Assembly: GCA_003194525.1 (NCBI GenBank)
Contig: NBIV01000249.1
Location: 52,741 to 116,740 of the forward strand
Length of the DNA stretch: 64,000 nucleotides
Direction: 5' to 3'
Source of the DNA: Gracilariopsis chorda
Taxonomy: Eukaryota; Rhodophyta; Florideophyceae; Gracilariales; Gracilariaceae
Shown here: in pieces, positions 46,217-56,327 of the stretch
How positions within the stretch are numbered: position 1 is the stretch's first letter
How the letters are laid out: every line of letters starts with the position of its first letter
The notes under the pieces: model-generated
Told to the model about the DNA's origin: nothing
The model's database searches: none
The model's input: only the letters and a program-made list of their open reading frames with translations
Translations under genes and position numbers: made by a program

Positions 46217-49200
46217 TCATCTAATTGTTCTTATTACTTGGATATCTGAGCCATTTGACAAGAAATCCGAATCGTCTGGCCCTTTTCTGTAGTTGACATT
46301 ACATTCTAATTCATACTCTTCTGTCCCATAATTCAATATTACTGGGGTTAGATGAGCTGGCTCTGGGCGAATTGACTTGTCTTCCCGGTATGGTTTGAGA
46401 TCACTCACGTGGAACACATCATGAATCTTTGACTTCAGTGTATGCCTTAAGTCTAGACTAAATGTTACAGGGCTAAGTTCTTCTATGATCTTGAATGGCC
46501 CACAGTATCGGATTCGTAGCTCGGACGTCTTCTCCATATCGTCCAAACTAACGATTTTTTGTGGACAACATTCTTTTTTGCCCAACTTTCAATGTTCCAG
46601 CGGATCGATTCTTGTCAGTGTATGACTTGGAGTAACGAATATTTCTCTGAATCTGTGTTCTCGCTTCTCTTAGTGCTTGCTTCATGTTTTCTAAAAACAT
46701 GAGAGTTGCATCATGCTCTAAGATAAGAGTATTGAGCGGTAGTAATCTTTGGTAATCACCATACGTTAGAAAGAATGGTGTAAACTTCATAGTTCAGTTT
46801 TCTGACGAGTTTTATGCGACTCCGAACTCTATAAGGTGTTACACCCAATTAGATTGCTTGAGATTGACGTATGTTCTAATCATTTCATCGATTTTCCTGT
46901 TCATTACTTCGGTTTGACCATCTGTTTGTGGATGATACGCCGTTGACGTCCTTATCTTATTGCCGATGAGAGGGAATAGTTCCTTCCAAAATTAGCTCGA
47001 AAAAATCTTGTCCCTGTCAGAGATAATAACTTCGGAACGTCCATGATGTCTGTATATGTGTTTATAATATATATTTGCAGACTGCACGGCAGTGACCTAC
47101 GATGTAGTTGGAAGGAATCTGATCAACGTGGATAGGCGGTATACTACTTCGTACAATGCACTAATCTAATTTTTCGCTTTATTAAGCGGTGTAATGAAGT
47201 CCATGGTAATTTGTGCCCAATTCCTTTTTGTCGAAGGCACTGTTTGTAGCTGGCCCTGTGTTTTTGTTGTTTGTGATTTCGTTTCTTGGCATTTCAGACA
47301 TGAGTTGACGTATTCTTTACTCGTTTGGCGTAATAATTTCCAGTGGTATAGCCTCCGAATCTTTCCATCAGTCTTTCTGAATGCTAGGTGTCCTGAAACA
47401 CGTTGATCGTGGTGGTCTTGTAGTATCTTTAGTCGTACTTGGCCTTTTGGCACGCAGAGTTGTCTTTCTTTATACAAGAATCCGTTTTGTTTGTGAAATG
47501 TGCCTTTTGGAGACTTGCATAAGTTTTTGAACTCTTTGTCGTTTAGATGTCCGTTTATGAATGCGCGCGCATCTTTTTTTGGATATTTCACCAAGCTGGG
47601 ATACCCCATTGAGTTTGGTATTTCGGAAAACTGCTTCCTGGGGCAATGACCGGTTCATAACTTCAGAATTTACAGCAAGTTTTGGGTATCTTGAAAGCAC
47701 ATTTGCGACAACGTTGGATTTCCCTTTGATCAGCAGAACAAAAGTCAAATTCCATAATTTTTTAAAGCCAGAGTACCTGTCTTTGAGATAGGTTTGGTTG
47801 ACATTCAAAATACTTCAAAGGGTAGTGGTCTGGACATACTGTGAGCTTTTGGCCATGAAAGTACACTCTCCCTACTCTTAGCGTGTTAATCACTCCCAAG
47901 ATTTCTCTCTCATGGGCGGTATAACGTTTTTCTGCTGCGTTCAATGTTCTTGACAAAAATGCCAGAGGTCGTTTAACATTATTTTCAACCTTTTCCATGA
48001 CAGCTCCAATGGCGTACTGAGAAGCGTCGGTAGAAACGATAAGTGGTAGTTTTGGGTCAAAATGAATGAGTACTTGGGTTCTCGTTATAGCTTTCTTCAG
48101 ACAGTCAAAACTCTCAATTTGTTCTTGAATCCATTCCAACTCAGGTTTTCCGCATGGTTTGATCAAAGGTTTTGACATTGCAGGACAGTTATTATTAAGT
48201 CTTTGGTACTAGTTTACTAACCCGAGAAATGCCTGGACGTCAGTTTAGGTTTCCGGTGTGCTCTAATATAAGATTGCATCAACTTTCTGCACCTCGATAG
48301 ATATACATTCTGCACTCACAATGTGTCCTAGGTACTCGATTTTCTTTTTCATGAACTCAAATTTTGAAAGATTCCCGTAAAGTTTGTGCTCCCACAGTTT
48401 TTCGAGTACACATCTGAGATGCTTGAGATGTGTTTTTTTGTTTGTACTATAAATAAGAATATCATCTAGATATACTACGACGAACGTATCTATGTACTCT
48501 CGTAATGCGCTACTCATCAGGCTCATAAACGAAGCTGGAGCATTTGTAAGACCGAAGGGAAGTACAAGGAACTTAACGTGAGCATATGTCGTACGAAAGG
48601 CTGTTCTAGGAATCAACTGTTCGGAAAGCCTTATATGGTGATAAACTGAATGGAGATCTCCTTTGGAGAATATCCTAGCTCCACTTAACTGATCGAATAT
48701 GTCCTCAATCCTGGGTATAGGACAGCAGTTCTTCACCGTTAGTTTGTTCAAGCCTCCGTACTCTATGAATAGCCTTAATGACCCATCTTTCTTCGCGACG
48801 AATAGTACTGGTGCACCCCAAGGACTTGAGCTCAGTTGGATGAAGGCCTGTTGAAGTAGAATGTCGACTTTCTTACTCATTTCTGTACGCTCTTTATCCG
48901 AAATTTAATATACATCTTTCTTAAGTGGTGTAGAATCGGATAGTAGGTCAATGTTAAAGTCTTGTTCTCTTTTCGGAAGTAGCCCTTTTGGGAGTTTATC
49001 GGGGAAGACATCTTTGTAATCACTGAACAAGGACTTTAGGTTGGGCCTTGTACTTTTGTTTCTTCTGGTTCATTTCGTGGTCGTACAAGAACGGAAAATA
49101 CTGGTAACTTCTTCTGGATACATTTCTTGGTAGCGTTGATTGTTTTCATATTGTTGTTTCTCTTCCATGTAGCGTAAATGACAAATTGTTCATTTTCGAG

Positions 49201-49569
49201 GGGGATTGATGTGACGTTTGTTCAATGGTTGACGTAAGAGTTGTACTGGTGACGCCAGTTCTTTCAGACGAGTGCGTCGTATCAGTGCAGTGGGCAGATG
49301 GTGAACCGTCTTTTTTCTTTGAGTTGTACCATTTCTAGTGTGAGACCTTCTTCGTCAGTCTCTTCTAGGACGATAGTTGATCCATTTGCCATTTCTGCTT
49401 GGTAGTTCGTTTTGAATGTAAGAATTGCCACGCGTTTAACGGAAGATTTAAGAAGGTAGCTGACTTCAGATCCGTTATCAAACAACGCTTTACATGTTTT
49501 CCTGTTTACGTGTACTTGCGCAAAAAGCAGTTCTGGGGCTGGGATTTCAAAGGGTGACACCATATTCAA
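46217..49569 (-). pseudogene. pol pseudogene of retrotransposon 2
   Basis: Protease with ALFDNGSEVSYL (D-S-G altered to D-N-G). Reverse transcriptase with LPFGLTNAPASF and the catalytic VVYLDDILIYS. RNase H with IVSTDASQYAIGAV and FLSRTLNAAEKRYTAHERE. Integrase zinc-binding domain with CLKCQETK and core start ITMDFITPLNK. The C-terminal integrase part has the GPFKIIEELSPVTFSLDL and IHDVFHVSDLKPY segments of chromovirus-type elements, followed by a weak chromodomain-like YELECNVNYRK. Stops and frameshifts separate the domains. Confidence 0.9.
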
Positions 49570-49699
49570 TGTTAAAAGTCTGCATTTCTTGTGATCTAAC
49601 CTGTTACTCGGATTCGGGTGTTACGTGCGTTCTATATTAGCCGTGGAGATCTTGGTTGTTTCTATGGGTGCGGTGTTTTCGATTGGAACTGACGACATG

Positions 49700-50276
49700 T
49701 CAAGCAGTTCGTCTGGGAGTGTTTGGGCAACGGGGATCATTTGCTCTATGCCCTGGTGCTCTGCAACGGAAACAGAGTCCGTGCTTGCAGCAGTGTTCTT
49801 TGGTTTCCAGGACAAGGTTCTCTAGCTTCACGTTTGCAATTTCCATTGTTACAGGTCCGTTATACTGTCGGTGGGCGCCTGCCAATCTTCCGAACCTACT
49901 GGAGCCCCCTCTTCTATACGCTAACTCAAGTCTTTCTTCATCCTTCATGGCATCCGTAACAAATTTGTATTCTTTGGTACAAATTCTTTTCCAAAATGAA
50001 GCTCTTCAGACTTCGTGTGGATCAGTCTACCAGTTCTTCTATACTGATATTAGGAATATCCAGTATGATCTCCAAAAAGTCTTCATTGTACTGCTGGACG
50101 TCTTTCGTCTGTTTCCACTTGCTCAGTTTATCGCGAGCAAGTATTTCTTTGTTCAACATTCTGAAGCGAGTCTCCAGACCATCATATAGCTCGTCGAGTG
50201 TGTTGAAGTCTGTTCCATTCTTCACTTGGGCAAGGTACAATTCGTGAGCAGCTACACTAATATAGCTGATTTCCAT
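49700..50276 (-). pseudogene. gag pseudogene of retrotransposon 2
   Basis: A retrotransposon-gag segment (50276-50022, with LETRFRMLNKEILARDKLSKWKQ broken across stops) and a zinc knuckle (49948-49700) of form C-x2-C-x4-H-x6-C, with a longer last spacing than the canonical four. Confidence 0.75.
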
Positions 50277-50699
50277 AGGAAAGGCCTTCTCATTTGACGT
50301 TCCATCAAGATAGTTTCAGACGTGGGTGATCCAGCTATCAATATTCTGCTTTCCAGTAAACACAGGAGGCTAATTGATCTTTGAAACAGACGAAGACTGG
50401 CCTTTAGAGCTTAGAAGGAGGGTAAGAGCAGACTTAAGCGATGTGATGTTTTGTTCAGCTTCTTTTCTAAGCTTTTCCATTCTCCCACGTGCATCTTCGA
50501 GCGCACGTCCGAGATTTTGGATGATCTGATTGGCAGACAACTGTGAAGAGGGCGCAGCATTGCGTGGAGTGCCCGAAATTGCTTGGAATCAAATGAAACA
50601 GGAAATTCTTTCCAAATGGTCCGAATTATTGGGCCAACAATTTAGATCTTGGTAATTATAATGCAGTCATTCCGGAACCATGAAAGAATAAAAACGTAC

Positions 50700-50775
50700 G
50701 ATCTGATCAAGTGGTTTCAGGCTGCAAATCTCAAGTTCGAGGTCTCGGGTTCAAATCCTTCCGCTGTAAGAACGT
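50700..50775 (+). pseudogene. tRNA-Leu(CAA)-like remnant or SINE head
   Basis: TGATCAAGTGGTTTCAGG (50704-50721) resembles a tRNA A box/D arm. CTCAAGT (50730-50736) matches a leucine CAA anticodon loop with U33. GGGTTCAAATCC (50747-50758) is a full B box/T loop. The anticodon and acceptor stems do not pair properly, so it is not a functional tRNA as read. Confidence 0.4.
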
Positions 50776-50821
50776 GGGCGCGTATCAGAGTGACTAAAGT
50801 AGACTCTGTGTTTTCGGAATG

Positions 50822-51105
50822 CTAGTTTGAGTGCTAGTTTTTCTAGTTTGGGGGTGCTAGAAAGTCTATGGTGGGCATTCAAAAAAATCTCAGAATTTTT
50901 GTGCTAGTATATCTAGCACAAAATACTAGCTCAAATGAATGCAGAGGTGAATGTGAGAAAACTAGCAACATTCATACTAGCAGTAAGAAACTAGCAGTCT
51001 ATCGTTCAGTTCTCATTCATACTAGAGCATAAATACTACGAACAGTGAAGGGGTGAATGTTTGTCATCTAGTGCCAGATCATTCACCATCGGCGATGAAA
51101 TCTAG
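50822..51105. repeat. CTAG-dense segment with palindrome
   Basis: Thirteen CTAG tetramers in 284 bp, often within GTGCTAG or ACTAGCA. One pair forms a perfect 11-bp inverted repeat (50897-50907 and 50913-50923) around a TATAT loop. TTCATACTAG occurs twice. GGTGAATG occurs twice and its complement CATTCACC once. Confidence 0.85.
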
Positions 51106-51185
51106 CAGACATGGACGTTTCGGATGCGGTACTCATTCACTTTTACCTCGTCTAATGGATGTAATCTTGAATCTATACTACGCCA

Positions 51186-51335
51186 GTACAGGCCTCCCCT
51201 CACCGTCTATCGTGGAATGGAAACCGCTTTCATTGTCGTTTCATTTTGCTCCAGGCGTAGTGCGCCTAGAACAAATCGAAAACGGTAACAAAAACGGCCT
51301 CCATTCCACGATAGACGGTGAGGCGAGGCCTGTAC
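51186..51335. repeat. Long foldback: 36-bp near-perfect inverted repeat
   Basis: The arms 51186-51221 and 51300-51335 are reverse complements with one mismatch. The 78-nt interior continues to pair imperfectly (AACCG.../...ACGG) up to a small tip hairpin AGGCG-TAGTG-CGCCT near 51254-51268, so the whole 150 nt can fold into one stem. Confidence 0.85.
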
Positions 51336-51590
51336 CCGTCACAAAACGAAACCACAAAGAAACAAGTTAGAATGCGCTCCCTCCTTTCATCACGACGCCT
51401 CCAATAACACAAATTGTGTTGAACACACGTACCTCATCCAAACCTCTGCTCATCCCCCCTCGCTGCACCTTCTCGCTTCGACCTCCCCATTCGCACCTGC
51501 AGAAGATACAAATAAGCAAACACAAACAAACACTCGTTAGAAACCATCAAACCTCATCCAATCTGCAACTTCTCTCTCGCACATTCGCAT
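51336..51590. other. Short spacer before the satellite array
   Basis: No gene supported. A CA/CT-rich stretch resembling degenerate flanking repeat units. Confidence 0.4.
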
Positions 51591-52640
51591 CAATAAACAA
51601 ACAAAAGTCAGATCTCCATCAAATAAAGAATCCAAAATAACTTCGCCACCGCACTCACCTCTAAGAAAAACACCCACTCCTTATCACCTAGTACGGTATC
51701 CACAACGCTTCGCAGCAGAAACCAAAAACTTGTCAGTTCTCCGTACATAGCCAATACCAGATAACATTAGCACTTAACCTCACCTTGCAACCACCACTTC
51801 TTCGAGCCCATTTCCCATCTCGCTCGCTTCGCATCAATAAACAAGAACGTGTCAGATCTCTGTAGGTAGCCAGTCCCAGAAAACATTCTCAATGAAACTC
51901 ACCTTGTAGCAACCAGTTCTTCGCACCCATTCCCTCATGCCTCTCCCTTCGCGTTTACACACAGAAACATGTCAGATCTCCATAAAAAAACGGAGCAAAA
52001 CTAAAACACAACCGCACTCACCTCTATGCTCGCCATTCATTCGCTCTCACCTATCACCGCATCCACAACGCGTCGCAACAGCAACACAATCTTGTCAGTT
52101 CTCCGTACATAGCCAATACCAGATAACATTAGCACTTACCACTTCTTCGAACCCATTTCCCATCTCGCTCGCTTCGCATCAATAAACAAGAACGTGTCAG
52201 ATCTCCGTAAGTAGCCAGTCCCAGAAAACATTCTCAATGAAACTCACCTTGTAGCAACCAGTTCTTCGCACCCATTCCCTCATGCCTCTCCCTTCGCGCT
52301 AACACACAGAAACATGTCAGATCTCCATCAAAAAACGGAGCAAAACTAAAAACACAACCGCACTCACCTCTATGCTCGCCATTCATTCGCTCTCACCTAT
52401 CACCGCATCCACAACGCGTCGCGACAGCCACAAAATCTTGTCAGATCTCCGCGCTTAGTCGTTACCAGATAACATTCGCAGTCTAACTCACCTTGTAGCA
52501 ACCACTTCTGCTCACCCGATCCACCCCTTCTCATTCATATAGCTCCGTATCAAGAAACAAAACCTGTCAGGTCCTCGTCCAGATTGAAAAGTGAACAGCA
52601 TAGCAAACTCACCTGTTCCTCGCAGTCTTCCAAGCCCCTA
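51590..52640. repeat. Satellite array of ~120-bp units with three-unit higher-order period
   Basis: Units are anchored by GTCAG at 51607, 51732, 51851, 51971, 52094, 52196, 52316, 52440 and 52566, a spacing of 102-126 bp. Three subtypes recur in order C-A-B-C-A-B-C-A plus a diverged last unit. A at 51732 and 52094, B at 51851 and 52196, and C at 51971 and 52316 are near-identical pairs 345-362 bp apart. The second A unit lacks about 17 bp. Nearly every unit contains CTCACCT, which on the minus strand reads AGGTGAG. Confidence 0.9.
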
Positions 52641-53098
52641 GCTTCATCCCAAAACACTGCCGTTGCTCCCTCTCCCGCATCAACATAGAAAGCGTAGCAA
52701 GAGTCAGCACATGTCAACACACGAAAAAACGAGACGTACTCAATTGCACTTCACGAACCTGCAAGCACGAGCGGGACGTTCCGCCACATCCAGCGTCCAG
52801 GAAATCGCACGCTCCGAAGATCACACTGATCTACACCCTCGTCTACATATATTCCCAACCTCTTCATGCGAAATAATCAAGTCCTCGCCGTCGCTTAAAA
52901 AATTTACCAACCTTGAATGTTTTCATTCCAAACCACTTTCCCGTCCACACACGTGCCATGCCTGCCGTGCCTGCCACGCGCCTCTCTGGCGCATCACAAT
53001 GCCACCTGATTGCTGCTCCTGATCAGTCATATATTCTCCCGGAACGCCTCCCACGTCTTTCTCATCTCCCACAGACTTACATCCTTCTCCTCTGCACC
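52641..53098 (+). promoter_or_regulatory. Upstream region of the transposase-like gene
   Basis: No independent gene. The transposase frame is open from 52913 but the first in-frame ATG with a meaningful downstream motif is 53099. A repeated TGCC segment (CCATGCCTGCCGTGCCTGCCACG) lies at 52957-52979. No clear TATA box. Confidence 0.3.
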
Positions 53099-56000
53099 AT
53101 GCAGCCTTGTCGCTTCCACAGGTGCTCCTTCCAGACAAAACTCCACGCCTCCCTTGTCCAACACCAGCGGCGTTGTCGCTTCCGCCACACCCCCAACCCC
53201 TTCCTCGCCACCACTCCCAAGAACGGCACCCAGCTCCCACCCCACACCAAACGACCACGCATTCAGACCGCAGACTCCCGCTCCGTTCGCATCTCAAATC
53301 GCCCCTCTGACAACATTCCGCTCGCGGAAGACGATGAATACCATTCTAGCCAGCTCGCTCTAGCCCTTCGCTCCGCAGACGCCGTCCACCTTCTCCACTT
53401 CTCTCTCTCCTCCCCTCGCAACACACCTGCTTCCAGCACCCCCGCACCTGCCAACCTCCACCCTATTGTCTCCTACATCGCTTCCATCGCCACCAAGCTT
53501 GGCAAACGCAAAGCAGACGAACTCATCAACCTCCTCAAAGACCCAGATTACTCCCAGGCACTCATCCAACAAATAACGTCCGTCTCCCACTGCCTTGAAC
53601 TCCATGCAAAGCTCTTCGAGGACACCGTCGGCTCTATTGGCTTCGAATCCAGAACTATTCGTCACATGCCCTAAAACATCACCGCAACTCTCTACCTGAA
53701 AAACCCCGTGGATGTCCTCCTCAAACAACTCCGCTACGCTTCTCGTGCAAACACCTTCTTCCAACCAGTAAGACAGTCCGCGTCAGACGGCTCCCCCGCA
53801 CACGCTCACCCCATGGCTTCAAAACTCGGTACATGCGTCTACAAGGACCTCAAGCACCACATCCTACATTCTCAAGACCCAGATGTTATTTGGCACAACT
53901 CCAACATCACTGGCATTGAATCTTTCATCGCCTTCGTACAGCTTTACTCAGACAAGTCTTCCACCTCGCTCAAGAACTCCTCTATCACCTCCTACCCCCT
54001 CCACATCACCCTCCTCAAATTTTCAGACTCCTTCCGCCGCCATTGCATATCCCGTAACTACACCCTACTCGGCTACTTCCCCACGTCCTTCGAAGCCCCT
54101 TCCTCCCCATCCGACGAGGATTCCCTCGAAGACCGCTCGCTTTCCTCTGCCATCGCCCGTACCACCCGAATGGAACTCATTCAAGAAGCTCTGCAAACCA
54201 TCCTCGAGCCCCTCGCAGCTGTTGCCCTCAAAGGATTCCCTTCCTGGGATGAAGACCAGGTCATCCGGCAGTGCCACCCAGTCATCGCAAACTATGCTGC
54301 AGACATCCCCGAAGCAAAAGACATCCTCGCTGTCTTCCACGGCACAAAACCGTTGAAGCTCTGCCATAGATGCCTCGTCCCCCGCTCCGACCTCAGCCTC
54401 CACCTCAGCTCCCTAACCCCTCAAAACACTTCCCACACCCTCCAAACAAGATCCTCACACGACGCCCTTCTCAAGGATGCAAATAACACCGAACTACAAC
54501 GCAGACTGCCCGTCGCAAGGACTCTCAGAGATCAAGCAGCATCTCTCCTGCACACAAACTCCCTCTCCCCATACCACTCCTTCTTCGAATCTTACCCCCT
54601 CCTCAATATTTCCCCACTGCTCACCCCATACTCCATCTTCTCCTTCGAACCCCTTCACAATTTCCACCTCGGTATCTCCAAACTCGTCAAATTCGCAACC
54701 ATCGAACGCCTGAAGTCCGACAATCTCTTCACCACTGTTGCCTCCTCCTCGAGATCATTCAAATCCATTCGAAGCACCCTTCTCACCCATGCAAACAACA
54801 TCCTCGCAGATATCGAAGTCAACTTCTCCGCACCGGGACTTCACATTGACTTTTCCACCGCAGAGAAGGGCAAATCCCTCAACGGCTTCTTCACCCCGGA
54901 CGGCATCAAAGGCATGCTCGAGGCAAAAGATTACCGCGCAGTCGACATGGTGTTTCCCTTCGTAGGCGCCTTCTTCGATCGTTGCTGCAACGAAGTTGAC
55001 ACAGCACCCATCACATCCATCTTCACGACATACGCCGACCTCTTCACTACCGCACTCCATTACAACACCACCTCAGAATGGACACACCAACAACTTCGTT
55101 CCCTCCAAGAACTCATCAAGCACTTCAAGCATCTCTGCGTCTCCATCCTCGGCCCTTTCCAGGCTTCTCACTTCGGAACGCTCAAATTCCACCTTCTCGA
55201 TCACATCGTCGCCGACATCAAACTATGCGGAGGTCTCTACTTCACTGACGCTGGCATCTACGAACACGCACAACTCCTCTTCAAAAACCATTATCGGCGC
55301 ACATCCCGAAGATCTTCAACCGCCCACAGAGAAACAATCGACGCAATTCAACTCACAGAAGGCTTTCGAAACTCAACTGCCATCCCCCACCGCCTTTCCT
55401 CCTCCTCAAACTCCCACACACTCCCGGCTCGAAGACATTCTATGGTTCGCGACGGTACCACCATTCTCTTTCGGGATATAATCACCGCAGAAAAGTACCT
55501 TCGGGCGAGCCCAAACTGCTCCAATGCCTCTCTCTCAAACATCTTCACCTCTTCCACCATATCGTTCATCACTCAAATCTCACGAGACGCAATCTCACCG
55601 TTTCACAATCTATGCCTCGAAGCGGTTGGACTTTCCCCTTCTTCACCCTCCTTCTCTTCTCTCAACTTCTCCGTCGTCAACTCCGCGTTCATCCGCAGCG
55701 CTTTCACCCCTTCCTTGCAAGACGTCGACAGAACGTTCAAATGCATCCGGTTCAGAGAACCATCGTCCCCTGTTCTCCAGCGCATCTTTGCCACCACCAG
55801 CTTCGGTCCTTCAAAACTTCCAAAGTTCTCTCATATTCTCGTCTCAAGCACTCCACCACCCAACTGCAAGTTCCCCACGGTTTGGGTATGTAAGCTTCTT
55901 GCCCTTCTCCGCTTCCGCATAAAAGACGATGAGCCAGGTGAACGCGAATATGCTTTCGTCCGCTTCTTCGAACTCACAGATCCTCTTGATAACGTGGAGG

Positions 56001-56224
56001 AAAATCTTAACTGCATTACCCTCCGTTGGGCGACAGACGATGAACATGACCATACTATTCTCCCCGCTCTTCACGGAACCTCGAATCCTAGCCCCAATGC
56101 TGCACCTTGGTTCGGTCTTGTTCCTTTCTCCGCCATCAAAAGTTCGGTGCATCTTGTTCGCCAGAGCTACCCAGCACGACCTTTCTTTCCGCCCTTCCAT
56201 GGCAACAACATCGGTTCTATATGA
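53099..56224 (+). pseudogene. Transposase-like protein with N-terminal zinc finger, one in-frame TAA
   Basis: A single frame of 1,041 codons broken only by TAA at 53672-53674 (codon 192). The protein begins with a C2HC zinc finger, CRFHRCSFQTKLHASLVQHQ plus a final Cys, the arrangement found at the start of several CACTA/Plavaka-type transposases. After the stop, the large part carries a second Cys pair (LCHRCLVPRSDL), FSFEPLHNFHLGISK, and a late FHLLDHIVADIKLCGG...TDAGIYEHAQLLFK segment with regular acidic residues, like the catalytic half of such transposases. I cannot assign the D-D-E triad with certainty. If TGA 56222-56224 were read through, the frame would run 20 codons further to TAG. 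It converges with the next gene with about 100 bp between them. The family call is an inference. Confidence 0.5.
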
Positions 56225-56327
56225 GCAGATTCTTCCGCGACCCACGAGCAAGAGCTTATTCCACCGCAAGGTAATCAAATTTAGAAACACAGACCCGCTA
56301 ACTCTAGCAATAAACTTCTTAAACTTC

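Larger units (their letters stand above)
44870..50600 (-). mobile_element. Ty3/gypsy LTR retrotransposon 2, degenerate and 5'-truncated
   Basis: On the minus strand: gag (50276-50022), CCHC knuckle (49948-49700), protease (49569-49282), reverse transcriptase (48880-48263), RNase H (48178-47762), integrase (47609-46217 with breaks), a ~600 bp 3' untranslated part, a polypurine tract and a 3' LTR. No counterpart of that LTR is seen upstream of gag, so the 5' end is missing or replaced. It is not a close copy of retrotransposon 1. Confidence 0.88.

Noticed and set aside
50700-50775. Functional tRNA-Leu gene
   Set aside because: Boxes are present but the anticodon and acceptor stems do not pair, so I list it only as a remnant.
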